In this document: positions 45,629 to 56,104 of the stretch, one piece after another
Layout of the letters: each line of letters starts with the position of its first letter
Position numbering within the stretch: the stretch's first letter is position 1
DNA from: Entoloma clypeatum
Lineage: Eukaryota > Basidiomycota > Agaricomycetes > Agaricales > Entolomataceae
Assembly (NCBI GenBank): GCA_963565915.1
Contig: OY751485.1
Coordinates: 1,488,001-1,552,000 of the forward strand
Direction: 5' to 3'
DNA length: 64,000 bases
Position numbers and translations under genes: made by a program
The notes under the pieces: generated by a model
Database searches by the model: none
What the model was told of the DNA's origin: nothing
Seen by the model: the letters and a program-made list of their open reading frames with translations, nothing else

Positions 45629-46062
45629 TGTAAGGGCAACCACTTTGCACTTTCCCTTTCCATTCATTTCCACCATCTCCGACGCCCTCCGACGCCCTCC
45701 GATCGTATCTGTTGCCTCTGATATCTTATTCACCTCTCTGCACCTCTCCACATCCGACGACTCCGCGCCCCTCCGCTCCTCCACATGTCGGATCGCAGGT
45801 ACTATCATTCATCTCGTTTCCATTCATCCCCCATCCCTACTCCCGACCATTACTCATCATTCCTATGTCTCGTTTTATCTTTTATTTCATATCTCATTTT
45901 ACTATTTATCTCGCTAGCTTGCAGGGGAATCCTTAGAACTTTCTCTTCGGATCTCCCTTGCAAGGTGTGTGTTGTATTACTTATCAGACTGCTCAATCTA
46001 ATCTTCGGATCTCCCTTGCAAGTATCTGAGTTTGAGTCTTGGATCGTAAGGTCGCCCTTACA
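45629..46062 (+). repeat. 5' LTR-A of Gypsy-A2
   Basis: TGTAAGGGCAACC ... CGCCCTTACA. TATTTAT at 45904-45910 lies ~32 bp before AGAACTTTCT (45935), the probable transcript start. Confidence 0.93.
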
Positions 46063-46064
46063 GT

Positions 46065-46074
46065 AGAAAGTTCT
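46065..46074 (+). promoter_or_regulatory. Probable self-priming primer-binding site of Gypsy-A2
   Basis: AGAAAGTTCT, 2 bp inside the 5' LTR, is the exact reverse complement of AGAACTTTCT at 45935-45944 in the LTR. In Tf1/sushi-type elements the 5' end of the RNA folds back on such a site to prime reverse transcription. I did not recognise a tRNA 3' end here. Confidence 0.65.
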
Positions 46075-46139
46075 CTTCTAATTGGACCGGGTCCGATTGC
46101 ATCATTGTCACGATTCCGCACTTCGGAGCAGCTTCGTCC

Positions 46140-47378
46140 GTGTCCGACTCCGATACATCTCACACCCCTTCCAGTTCTTCTAATTACCTCTCCGTAACCG
46201 GTGATTCTGCTCCGCGCATAGTAATGGACGACCCCAATCGCCTTGAACAGCTCGAGCACGAGTTCCAGGAACAACGTCAAACTCTCGCTGATATCTCTAC
46301 TCAACTTGACCAACTCCTCCTCGCCTTCAACGCAATTCCTGCCCCAGCTCCGCCACCTATCCCACCTGCTCCCGCACCCGCACCTCCACCTGCTCCGCTC
46401 GCTCCGGCCAATCCGGGCGTGCGTCGAGCAAAACCCGCCAATCCGTCAGACTTCGACGGATCGCGCGCAAATGGCTGGACCTTTCTAAACTCCTGTGAAT
46501 TGTTTATGGGGCTGGCTCCGGAACAGTTCGCAGACGACCACGCTAAAATTTATTGGGCCTTATCTTTCATGAAGAGTGGACGCGCAGCACGCTTTGCAGA
46601 TCGCATTATCCGACAAGAGCGGAGGACCGGTGCTCCGCCTTATCGGACTTGGGTGGACTTCCGCGCCGTCTTTACAACGGAGTTCACTCCGAAGAATGAG
46701 GAACAGGATGCGAGACTGATCCTCGAAGGAGAATCCTATTATCAAGGTCAACGGGATGTCGAGACCTATATTGACGAGTTCAAAGACTACATTGACAAAG
46801 CAGGCTATCAGGAGGATACCAATATAGTACTCAAATTCCGCCATGGTCTCCGTTCCGACATTCAGAACGAGATCGCCACCCTGACCCACGGACGGCCTGC
46901 GGACGACAACCCCGATGAGTGGTACTCTGCAGCACGAGTCAACGACGACAATAGAATTGCCAACAAAGCCTTCAAAGCCACTGCTCCGACCCGCACATCC
47001 GCCTTCCGCAACGTCGTCGGACCAAGAGTACCTGGCACCTCAGTATTCCCTCGCCCCTACATTCCATTCACTCCGCGTCCAGCTCCGCTCGCATCCGCAA
47101 CCGCTCCGCCGACAAGGGACCCCAATGCAATGGACATTGATACTTCACCCGTCAAAGGCAAGAATGCCAATGCATGCTTCCGATGTAACAAAACGGGTCA
47201 CTTTAGTCGTGAATGCCCCCTTCGCTTCGACGTCCGATTCATGACGATGGAGGAACAAGACGAGTTTATCATGGAACAACTCGTGGTCAAGGACGCGGCG
47301 GAAGGCAACTCCGTTCCGCCCACGGAGTCTGCGGAGTCGGAGGGAGGACAGGAGGATTTTCCTCCTCACAACGAGTGA
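46140..47378 (+). CDS. Gypsy-A2 gag
   Basis: 412 residues forming the particle. Order: Ser-rich start, coiled-coil-like segment LEQLEHEFQEQRQTLADIST, a Pro/Ala run near residues 80-100, the gag core (WTFLNSCELFMGLAPEQFAD, YRTWVDFRAVFTTEF, GQRDVETYIDEFKDYIDKAG), and the zinc knuckle CFRCNKTGHFSREC near residue 350. The start at 46140 is 78 bp after the LTR. The frame is intact. It ends in an acidic tail overlapping pol, which is in the -1 frame. Confidence 0.92.
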   Translation: MSDSDTSHTPSSSSNYLSVTGDSAPRIVMDDPNRLEQLEHEFQEQRQTLADISTQLDQLLLAFNAIPAPAPPPIPPAPAPAPPPAPLAPANPGVRRAKPANPSDFDGSRANGWTFLNSCELFMGLAPEQFADDHAKIYWALSFMKSGRAARFADRIIRQERRTGAPPYRTWVDFRAVFTTEFTPKNEEQDARLILEGESYYQGQRDVETYIDEFKDYIDKAGYQEDTNIVLKFRHGLRSDIQNEIATLTHGRPADDNPDEWYSAARVNDDNRIANKAFKATAPTRTSAFRNVVGPRVPGTSVFPRPYIPFTPRPAPLASATAPPTRDPNAMDIDTSPVKGKNANACFRCNKTGHFSRECPLRFDVRFMTMEEQDEFIMEQLVVKDAAEGNSVPPTESAESEGGQEDFPPHNE

Positions 47379-50300
47379 ACAGTGCGCCCTCGTTGTCTAC
47401 TAAAAATCGTTATGCTGCCTTATTTATGGAACAATATGATCCTATACCCTCCATCTCTAAGCCTGCAAATGATCCCATAGTTGCACCCAACTCCGCAAAC
47501 CCTATCCGCATCCGCTTCTCTAAGTGGGAGCGGCGGCTTCCAAAACAATATGTTCTCGCCGCAGCCGCTCGCTCCGACAATTCCCTCGAACTAGACATAG
47601 TTCTCGAAACTACCGACACTAAAGACATACTATCACAAAAGGCCTTACTCGACAGTGGGGCAACAGGATCGTTTATTGAACGTACTCTGGTCGAGAAACA
47701 CCGACTCTCTACTCGAAAACTACAACGCGCAATTCCGGTATACAACATCGACGGAACTCCGAATGAGGCCGGAGCAATAACGGAGGTGTTGGACGTAGTG
47801 CTCCGCTATCGGGATCACTCGGAACGGACCCAGCTTGCAGTCACAAGTTTGGGAAAACAAGAAATCGTGTTAGGCTTCACTTGGCTCAAAGAACACAACC
47901 CCGAGGTAGATTGGACTTCAGGGGAAGTGAAGATGAGCCGGTGTCCTGCACGATGTCGGACATGCCAACAGGAGGCAGCCCAAGAGCGGAAGGAGCGGAA
48001 GTTCGAACAAGTCCACATCCGAGCCTGTCGGATGGGTTCCACTCCGACGTCCGGTCTAGAGGAGGAGGCTCCACGCGGCCCATGGGTGGAGGATGTCACA
48101 GAAGGAGAAGAAACGGAGGAGTTAGCGGAAGACGATGAGGAAGAGGATGAGTTTGAGGAGGGAGACCGCCTTTTTGTCGGAACAGTACCTGCGGAGGCGG
48201 AGTTCATCCGCGCTTCATCCAATATCTCGCAACGTCTATCGGAGGCCTTCCTCAGTAACCAGAAACCCAAATCTTTCCGCGATTCCGTACCAGACCACTT
48301 GTTTGATTTCGAAGACGTATTCTCAAAGACCTCTTTCGACACCTTACCGGAAGAGCGGACGTGGGACCACGCCATTGAACTTGTTCCGGACGCCTCTCCG
48401 GCGGGTTGTAAGGTATATCCGCTCGCCCCGAACGAACAGAAAGAACTCGACGCGTTTTTGGAGGAAAACCTTGCAACTGGTCGGATCCGCCCTTCCAAGT
48501 CTCCGATGGCATCTCCGGTGTTCTATATCAAGAAAAAGGATGGCTCCCTTCGTCTTGTACAAGACTACCAGTCACTCAATTCCAAAACTATCAAAAACAA
48601 GTATCCGCTTCCGCTCATATCCGAACTGATCAATAAACTTCAACGCGCTCAATACTTCACCAAACTCGACATCCGCTGGGGTTACAACAATGTACGGATA
48701 AAGCCCGGAGACGAGTGGAAGGCCGCTTTTCGGACCAATCACGGACTCTATGAACCATTGGTGATGTTCTTCGGCCTCACTAATAGTCCATCCACATTCC
48801 AGACTATGATGAACGAGATCTTTCAGGACCTTATCACTGAAGGTGTAGTTTGTGTTTACCTTGACGATATACTCATCTTCACGGAGACCCTTGCGGAACA
48901 TCGGAGGGTCACACAGATTGTACTGGAACGACTTCGCGAACACAAACTCTATCTAAAACCAGAGAAATGCGAGTTTGAGCAAACGCGCATTGAATACTTA
49001 GGCCTTATTATTGAACAAGGACGCGTAGAGATGGATCCGGTGAAAGTAGCGGGGGTCGCGGAGTGGCCTGCTCCGACAAACGTCCGAGAAGTACAGTCCT
49101 TTCTGGGGTTCACTAACTTCTATCGCCGTTTTATTGAAGGGTTTTCGGACATCGCGCGCCCTCTTTTCGAGCTCATGAAGAAGGGGCACCTCTGGTCTTG
49201 GAAGGAAGGAGAAGTGTCCGCATTTGCGGAGTTGAAGTGGAGGATTACATCCGCTCCGATCCTGGTCTTAGCTGATCATCGAAAGGAGTGGCGGGTAGAA
49301 GCGGATAGCTCGGACTTTGCAACCGGAGCAGTACTGTCCCAACCAACAGAGGACGGTAAGTGGCACCCTGTCGCATTCTATTCCAAAAGCCTCAGTCCGG
49401 TGGAACGCAACTACGAGATCTATGACAAGGAGATGTTGGCAGTGGTCCGCGCATTAGAGGAGTGGAGGCACTTCCTTGAAGGAGCGGAGAAGACAGTGGA
49501 GATTTGGACGGACCACAAAAATCTTGAGTACTTCATGACAGCTCAAAAACTAAATCGACGACAAGCTAGATGGTCCTTATACCTCGCTCGTTTCGATTTT
49601 AAAATGCACCATCGACCTGGAAAGTCAATGGGCAAGTCCGACGCTTTGTCCCAACGAGCGGACCATGGAGACGGATCGCGGGACAACGAAAACATCATCC
49701 TTCTTCGACCAGAATTGTTTGCAGTGCGAGCAATGCGTGGGGTAACTGTTCAAGGGGAAGAACGCGACGTCCTCTGCCAGGTCCGACAGGGAATCCGAGA
49801 GGGGCTACTGGAGGATAGTGTGGCGGAGGTCGTCAGATCCCTTCCAACCGTCGGAGCGGGGTCCGTCCGAAGTGCGGAGTGGAGGCAAGCGGAAGGTTTG
49901 CTCTACTTCAGGGATCGTATCTATGTTCCTAATAATCCCCAACTGCGTCATCGGATCCTCACACAACACCACGACACTCCGGTGGCCGGACATCCGGGAC
50001 GGTGGAAAACCTTGGAACTGGTGTCGCGCAATTACTGGTGGCCACACATGTCTCGTTTAATAGGTCAATATTGCAAGACATGCGACTCATGCCTCCGCAC
50101 CAAGGTCCGACGCACTCCGCCCTCCGGAGAGCTCAATCCACTACCGGTCCCCACGGAGCGGTGGCAAGTAACCAGTGTTGACTTCATTACTGAACTACCA
50201 GAAGCCCACGGCTACGACGCTATCATGGTGGTAGTGGACTCAGTAGGGAAGCGGGGACACTTCATCCCGACGCACTCCGACATCTCCGCACTCGGGACTG

Positions 50301-51052
50301 CACGCTCCTATATTCAAAACGTCTGGAAACTCCACGGACTACCGGAGGCCATTGTCTCCGACCGCGGACCACAGTTTGTCGCCAAGTTCACGCGCGAACT
50401 ATACAGGCTGCTTAACATTAAGGTTGCTGCCTCGACAGCCTACCATCCGCAGTCGGATGGACAGACGGAGCGGGTCAATCAAGGATTAGAACAATACCTT
50501 CGCCTATTCGTCAATGAACGTCAAGACGATTGGGACGAATGGCTTCCGATGGTGGAATTTGCATACAACAACCATGTTCACGCATCGACACGTCAAACTC
50601 CATTCTACATTGACACTGGCCGCCATCTGCGCATGGGATGGCGAGAAGCGGATGGAGATCGAGGCGGTAGCGGATTTCAGCGAGCGGATGAAGTCCGCTC
50701 TGGAAGAGGCTCGCGCAGCACTAACAAAGGCAAAAGACGACATGGCGCGATACTACAACCAGCATCGGAGCACCACTCCGACATTCCGCCCGGGGGACAA
50801 GGTCTTTTTAGACTCATCGGACCTCAAAACCACCTGACCCACAAAAAAACTTGCACATCGGTACGTAGGCCCTTTCCCAGTGGTCCGACCTGTCGGAACA
50901 CATGCCTACGAACTTCGCCTTCCCCCTTCCATGTCCCGCATTCACCCAGTATTCCACGTCGTCAAACTTTCACTAGTTCCCAACGACCCTTTCCGACGCC
51001 AAGTCCGCTCTCCTCCGCCTCCGACGGTAGTGGGAGAAGAATTGGAGTATGA
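47213..51052 (+). pseudogene. Gypsy-A2 pol, nearly intact but broken at the C-terminus
   Basis: Polyprotein in the -1 frame, overlapping gag by 166 bp. Domains in order: protease (LLDSGATGSFIERTL), reverse transcriptase (FYIKKKDGSLRLVQDYQSLN, VVCVYLDDILIFTE with YxDD), RNase H ([44 protein letters not shown]), integrase (HDTPVAGHPGRWKTLE with CKTCDSC, VDFITELP, VSDRGPQF, QTERVNQ). The frame is correct to about 50638. A short deletion there, relative to Gypsy-A1, shifts it, so the last ~140 codons of this open frame are not the true protein. No classic slippery heptamer was found in the gag/pol overlap. Confidence 0.9.
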
Positions 51053-51275
51053 TGTTGAAAACCTCTTGGACAGCCGACTGCATCGAGGCAAGCTTCAATT
51101 CTTGGTCAAATGGAAGGGATATGGCTACGAAGAGAATTCCTGGGAAGCAGAAGACAATGTCCACGCTCCGCGCCTAGTCCGCGACTTCTACCGACGTCAT
51201 CCGGGAGCTCCGCGTCGGATCTCCGCTGCGATATTCGACTCGTTTCGCCTGACACGTCGAGACGCCGTGCCTTGA
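50640..51275 (+). pseudogene. Gypsy-A2 integrase C-terminus and chromodomain, out of frame with pol
   Basis: Two pieces in the proper protein order: EAVADFSERMKSALEEARAA ... DKVFLDSSDLKTT to a TGA at 50835-50837, then VVRPVGTHAYELRLPP, the chromodomain (EELEYDVENLLDSRLH, LVKWKGYGYEENSWEAEDN) and the stop at 51275. Gypsy-A1 has CGA at the place of the TGA. With the upstream deletion, the copy cannot make a full integrase. Confidence 0.87.
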
Positions 51276-51286
51276 AGGGGGGGTGA
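51274..51286 (+). promoter_or_regulatory. Polypurine tract of Gypsy-A2
   Basis: GAAGGGGGGG followed by TGA directly before the 3' LTR. It would prime plus-strand DNA synthesis. The same tract precedes the 3' LTR of Gypsy-A1. Confidence 0.8.
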
Positions 51287-51730
51287 TGTAAGGGCAACCA
51301 CTTTGCACTTTCCCTTTCCGTTCATTTCCACCATCTCCGACGCCCTCCGACGCCCTCCGACGCCCTCCGATCGTATCTGTTGCCTCTGATATCTTATTCA
51401 CCTCTCTGCACCTCTCCACATCCGACGACTCCGCGCCCCTCCGCTCCTCCGCATGTCGGATCGCAGGTACTATCATTCATCTCGTTTCCATTCATCCCCC
51501 ATCCCTACTCCCGACCATTACTCATCATTCCTATGTCTCGTTTTATCTTTTATTTCATATCTCATTTTACTATTTATCTCGCTAGCTTGCAGGGGAATCC
51601 TTAGAACTTTCTCTTCGGATCTCCCTTGCAAGGTGTGTGTTGTATTACTTATCAGACTGCTCAATCTAATCTTCGGATCTCCCTTGCAAGTATCTGAGTT
51701 TGAGTCTTGGATCGTAAGGTCGCCCTTACA
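51287..51730 (+). repeat. 3' LTR-A of Gypsy-A2
   Basis: 444 bp, the same as the 5' LTR except for one extra CGCCCTCCGA unit and two G/A differences. Followed by the target duplication GTGTC. Confidence 0.93.
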
Positions 51731-53036
51731 GTGTCAGGCATATGGATTGGTGTTGCCAGCCATCGTTCCCTACTTGCCGCCTGTTTATGTTCCTGCATTG
51801 CCAGTTGCTTGTCTTCCTTGTGTACCCGCTTCCATTTACCTTCCCGCATTGCTACCTTTCCCTTGCCCCACATTTCCGGTCCTTCTTCCCCCTCTGTTGT
51901 TGCCGCTCCCTGTTTCCCCACCCGCCTCCATATCTGCCCCCGCATTGCCGCCTTTCTTTTCCCCAGTGTTGCCGGTTCCTCATCTGTGTCTGTCATCGAG
52001 TCCTGTACTGCCTGCCGCCTGTCCCCCTTTCCTTTACCCTGATTTACCCCTTCATCTTCCCCCTCGGTCACCTTCCCCTTGTGCGTCTTTGGCCAACTGT
52101 AGCTGCACTTCTTCTTCTCTATCACGCATCGCAGACATGCCCCACATACAGCCTCCCTTTTACAAGCCTTTTGTCGCACATGGCACAGGTTATATGGTGG
52201 GTCAAAGAACTGACCTGTCCCCTGTGCTGTCCGTTGAGGGTAGTGTGGCTTTGATCCATCCATCATCTTAATGTCACTTGGACTCTGTGCGCGAGCTCTC
52301 CCCTTTCCCTCACCACTGTCCTCCTGCATCGTGTGTTGTTTCCCCTTCTTCCCCTTTGCCCTCACATGCTGCCTCTTCTTGTTCTTCACAGTCATGGGCA
52401 GTGAGGATGGTTGGTACTCACTTTCTGAACCCGCCAGACTATCTCAGTCCATTGGAGATTGTCGTGGAGACAACCTTGATGGTCCAGCTGTCACCTGTTG
52501 TGCCACCACCACTCTTGCCACCTCCACTCTTGCCGCCTCCACCCTTGCTGCCTCCACCTTTGCTGCCTCCACCCTTGCCGCTTCCACTCTTGCCACCTCC
52601 ACCCTTGCTGCCTCCTCTGCATCCGCCCTACTTCCCGTGCCCATCATCTCCCCCTCTGCCCCTCCACAACCCTTCTCCTCCTGCTTCTTGATCCATCTTG
52701 CCAGCGCTTTCCGCTCATTTTCCAGAAATGAGGTGTTGTCCCGATTCTTTCTCCAGCGCACCGTAAACTTCATCAGAAACCCATACCCATCATACACCTC
52801 CTTCACCTCTTTTGATGCCCCTTGAGAATGTTGGAAGACTGCTGCCTATTCACAAAATGAGTCAGTCAGTCAAACTATTATATTCCATCTGATGAAACGG
52901 AACTTACAATTTGATCCTTAATCTCCTGCATGATCATCAGGATTGTTCCATCCTCCAAACCTTGGCAGATCCTGTTGTGAAGCCGGTCAAGGGTCGCCTT
53001 GATGTCGGCAATGGTGGTGGCAGTAGATTGAGACAT
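51731..53036 (-). pseudogene. Gene G, 5' part: basidiomycete protein split by Gypsy-A2
   Basis: Exon 1 is 53036-52908 (MSQSTATTIADIKATLDRLH ... EIKDQI, 43 codons) and exon 2 starts at 52844 after a 63-bp intron with good ends. Exon 2 has a DNA-binding-like segment (VKEVYDGYGFLMKFTVRWRK) and a run of Val-Glu-Ala-Ala-Arg repeats. After an uncertain intron near 52440 come Lys-rich sequence and a Cys cluster (CHVRQKACKREAVCGACLRC with CSY following). The frame runs to PIHMPDT, where Gypsy-A2 entered; the other side reads PLRRQSSTPKQRQPQ. I recall this Cys-cluster plus coiled-coil layout from uncharacterised basidiomycete proteins. It is divergent from gene H, 258 bp away. Confidence 0.6.
52502..52625 (-). 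repeat. 15-bp coding minisatellite (Val-Glu-Ala-Ala-Arg)
   Basis: About eight units of GCCTCCACCCTTGCT-type sequence. In gene G they encode VEAAR/VEVAR pentapeptides. Confidence 0.85.
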
Positions 53037-53294
53037 GTTATCAGCAAAGGTGGGGTGATGTGATGCAAATACTGCAGAGGGAGATTGTGGATGTAGTCAG
53101 TTAATGTGGTTCGCATGAGGCAATGAAAATTTTCTTTGATATCACGTGATCAATCGATTATCATGATCGCTGATCGATTAGTACCTCATTTGCCTCCTGG
53201 ATCTGCACTGCACTTGCAACATCTGACTATCAACCAACAACATCCTACTACTGATCTGCACTTCACTTGCAACATCCTACTACCAACCAATAGC

Positions 53295-54097
53295 ATGAAT
53301 CCATCCACTACCACATCATCAAATGTCCTCAAGAATCCCCCTTCTTTTGAATTGGCAACATCACATGATGGGACCACCTTCCTCATCCCCAATTTTCTGA
53401 TCCCGGCAGCTGATCTCAGGTGGGAAGTGGAAGTGATGAGAGAATCACTGCATGTGGAACGGGCCCCTGGTGGGGTGAGTGTTTTTCATTGTCTCCCATT
53501 CTTCCTCCTCCATCTCTGTCTTGTGACATCTGCATTGCCGCTCTCTGCATTGCTGCTCCAACTTATGTCTTGTGACATCTGCTTTGCCACCTCTGCATTG
53601 CTGCTCTCTGAATTGCCGCTCCAACTTATGTCTTGTGACATCTGCATTGCCACCTATGCATTGCCGCCTCTGCATTGCCGCTCTCTGCATTGCTGCTCCA
53701 ACTTATGCTGTTTTTCATAATAGCCACTATCTATGGAAGACCTTCCCCATGTTCTCCTCGATTGTGGGACTGTCATGGCCCCAGCAGTGCCAGTATGCAT
53801 ATTCAGCCCCAATCCATCTTGAACTATAAACTCATTTTCTCTTGTTATTAGAGTCTAACCCAGTGTGAGCTCTTGGTCCTTCATAGTGAGGTTAAAGCTC
53901 TCCAACAACACCTCAGTCTGAGCTACAAGGATGCTGCCCATTGCTTGTATCATGCCAAGATCAAGGAACTTGCATCTGTCGACAACTTTCACAAATGCAT
54001 ATCTTCGCTGTGGCATGGCATTGATAAATTGATCATGGAAAATCTAAATGATAGAATTATCCAGATAGACAAGAAGGTAGCAGCAGAATCGTCATAA
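53295..54097 (+). CDS. Gene H: small two-exon protein of unknown function
   Basis: Exons 53295-53474 and 53852-54097, joined in phase 0 (GTGAGT ... TTATTAG), 141 residues. Exon 1 gives MNPSTTTSSNVLKNPPSFEL and LIPNFLIPAADLRWEVEVMR; exon 2 gives a helical, Leu- and His-containing end (SLTQCELLVLHSEVKALQQH, NLNDRIIQIDKKVAAESS). The 377-bp intron is long for this region because it holds a minisatellite. No domain recognised. It shares its upstream region with gene G, so expression may be linked. Confidence 0.5.
53515..53710. repeat. Minisatellite in the intron of gene H
   Basis: Repeats of CTCTGCATTGCTGCTCC, ACTTATGTCTTGTGACATCT and GCATTGCC. Three copies of the longest motif. Confidence 0.8.
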
Positions 54098-54198
54098 TAT
54101 TGGATGGTTTCTACCTTAATAACATGTACATTGCAACCTCACAAATAAATGCCTGGTCATACATTTGCTGCCAATGTCCAATCCATACAGTGCATGTG

Positions 54199-54362
54199 TA
54201 TTGCTGCTTCATGGTGCACACAATGCTGCTCAATATGGTGCACACAATGCCGCTTAATACGGTGTAAGCATTGCCGCTTGATACAGTGCACACAATGCTG
54301 CTTGATACGGTGCATGCAATGCCGCTTAATACGGTGCACACTTGATACAGTGTAAGTATTGC
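54199..54362. repeat. Minisatellite with ~23-bp unit
   Basis: About seven units of the type CACACAATGCCGCTTAATAC followed by GGTG. Non-coding. Confidence 0.85.
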
Positions 54363-54435
54363 CAGTTCGCTGGAGCTCCAGCGGGCCTGCTGTTGCCAAC
54401 TCAGTCAATATGTTGTAAGCCTTCGCTACACTGTC

Positions 54436-54831
54436 TCAGTCATTATACTGTAGGTTGACTATGTGCTCTGTGATCCGACCTGTCTGAGGTCCTTGAATGC
54501 GAAAGCTTTCGAGTTTGTTCTGACAGGTGTTGTAATGTGCAATCTGGTGTTGCCGAGCAAGATGGATGCTCTCTGCTATTTCACCGTGGAGGTGATGCTC
54601 ATCATTGTCTAGTTCTTTGTCAAGCACTGGCTGTAGGATGTGATGGATCTCTGATTCGATGTACTGCTGGATGAGCATAAAATCGATGCTATCTCAAGGA
54701 CTTAGCTCCTCCTGTCATGCTTCTGGTGTGGCGAACGGGTTACTGGTGAAGTCTTCAAAGAAGCGCAACATCTTGACTCATCTGGTAGTTGCTCTCTTCG
54801 CTCTGGGCGAACCTAACAAGATTTAGCAACT
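54436..54831 (-). mobile_element. Gypsy-B leader and gag fragment
   Basis: The part next to the LTR (54700-54831) is the reverse complement of 35984-36115. The minus strand reads RFFEDFTSNPFATPEA, a TGA at 54717-54715 where the other copy has CGA, and then a helical frame from 54678 (MLIQQYIESEIHHILQPVLD) to 54436. Confidence 0.75.
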
Positions 54832-55207
54832 TGTTATGCTTAACAAACTGTTTCAAGGTTCGGGCAGAGTATGCAAGAATTGGAAAGGCGAAGAGCAATG
54901 TTATTGCTAAATCTAAGGAATCTAGCTATGCTACAAAGGGTTTATATAGGTACTAACTATAGGCGGTAGCGAATAAGTCAGTACTGTGGAAGGCAGTGCG
55001 CATGAGTAAGGCGACTGCAGAAGGCTATGTACAATGAGTAAGCTGACTGCGGAATGAGTAATACTACTGCGGAAAGGCAAGTCAGCACGGGAGCGAAGTA
55101 TACTAAAGGGGATGACAAAGTAAAGTAAGTGAGTCAGAGAAAAAGGGGGTCGGGCCGATGAGTAAAAAGAATGACGACATCGTCCGCATACTGGAGAGTC
55201 CGTAACA
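54832..55207 (-). mobile_element. LTR-B, minus orientation
   Basis: TGTTATGCTTAACAAACTG ... GTCCGTAACA. Its inner side is the Gypsy-B fragment at 54436-54831; its outer side abuts Gypsy-G. No target duplication. Confidence 0.9.
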
Positions 55208-56072
55208 CCCAGACTCTATTCTGTCTGACAGAGGGCCACAATTCGCCTCTCAGGTCTTTAGAGAACTAGGACGACTCCTAGGGATCAAACTGATGATGAG
55301 CATGGCTTATCACCCCCAGACTGATGGAGAAACGGAACGAACAAATCAGGAACTTGAGATCTATTTCCAGATGTTCTGTTTGAATAATCCTGAAATGTGG
55401 CACAATCACAACTCAACAATGGAGTTTTGTCACAATCAAAGAACCCACTCCACAACAAAACGATCCCCATTCTATTTAATGATGGGATATGAACCAAGGG
55501 ACATACCACTGGCATTTGACAAGACAAATGTGCCAAGTGTAGAGGAACGGCTCAAAGAGCTAAAACAAGCAAGGGATCAAGCACTGGCAGCACACGAACT
55601 AGCCCGTCAGATGATGGCTGCAAGATGAACATGAGGCTTCACTCCATTTGGAAAAGGAGAACAGGTATGGCTTGAAGGAAAGAACCTCCAAATCGGATAC
55701 CTTTCTAGAAAACTGGCACCTAAAAGAGAAGGACCCTTCACCATTGCCAAGGTACTCGGACCCCTGACATACAAGCTGAAGCTTCCAGAACAATGGAAGA
55801 TCCACCCCATGTTCCATGCCTCCTTATTGATGCCATATAGAGAAAACAACACACACGGACCAAACTTCCATAATCCCCCTCCTGATCTAATTGAAGAAGA
55901 ACATGAGTATGAAGTAGAAGCGATCCTTACCCATAAACAACAGGGCAGAGGGTATAAATATTTGGTCAAGTGGATGGGATACCCATCAAGCGACAACACA
56001 TGGGAACCAGAATCCAATTTAAAAAGAACTCAGGAAATGCTGGGGGGTTACAAACAAACCCACCACCTCTGA
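55208..56072 (+). pseudogene. Gypsy-G integrase and chromodomain
   Basis: Starts within the core at [20 protein letters not shown], then [18 protein letters not shown] (Glu of D,D,E) and [14 protein letters not shown] codons at 55626-55628 and 55632-55634 interrupt AAR-x-T-x-GFTPFGKGEQ, where Arg is expected at both. After that IHPMFHASLLMPY and the chromodomain (EEEHEYEVEAILTHKQQ, LVKWMGYPSSDNTWEPESN), ending at 56072. Confidence 0.85.
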
Positions 56073-56104
56073 AAACAACCAACAATTGACACTTCATCAT
56101 TACC

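Larger units (their letters stand above)
45629..51730 (+). mobile_element. Gypsy-A2: complete chromovirus with target duplication GTGTC
   Basis: 6.1 kb. LTRs are 45629-46062 (434 bp) and 51287-51730 (444 bp). GTGTC is duplicated at 45624-45628 and 51731-51735. I see two substitutions between the LTRs, both CG against CA, plus one 10-bp unit (CGCCCTCCGA, two copies against three). The insertion is recent. Order: primer site, gag, pol with protease, reverse transcriptase, RNase H, integrase and chromodomain, polypurine tract. Confidence 0.95.

Noticed and set aside
47213..47378. A -1 ribosomal slippery site in the gag/pol overlap
   Set aside because: The frames fit a -1 shift, but no XXXYYYZ heptamer was found in the overlap of either Gypsy-A copy; the mechanism stays open.
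51453..52271. 272-codon plus-strand ORF starting in the 3' LTR of Gypsy-A2
   Set aside because: It is the antisense of gene G exon sequence plus LTR; Pro/Leu-rich composition is a shadow of the minus frame.
53136..53720. Single 194-codon ORF over gene H
   Set aside because: It reads through a good GTGAGT donor into the intronic minisatellite; the spliced two-exon model is better.
54199..54362. CRISPR-like array
   Set aside because: The units are contiguous tandem repeats without spacers, in a eukaryotic genome.
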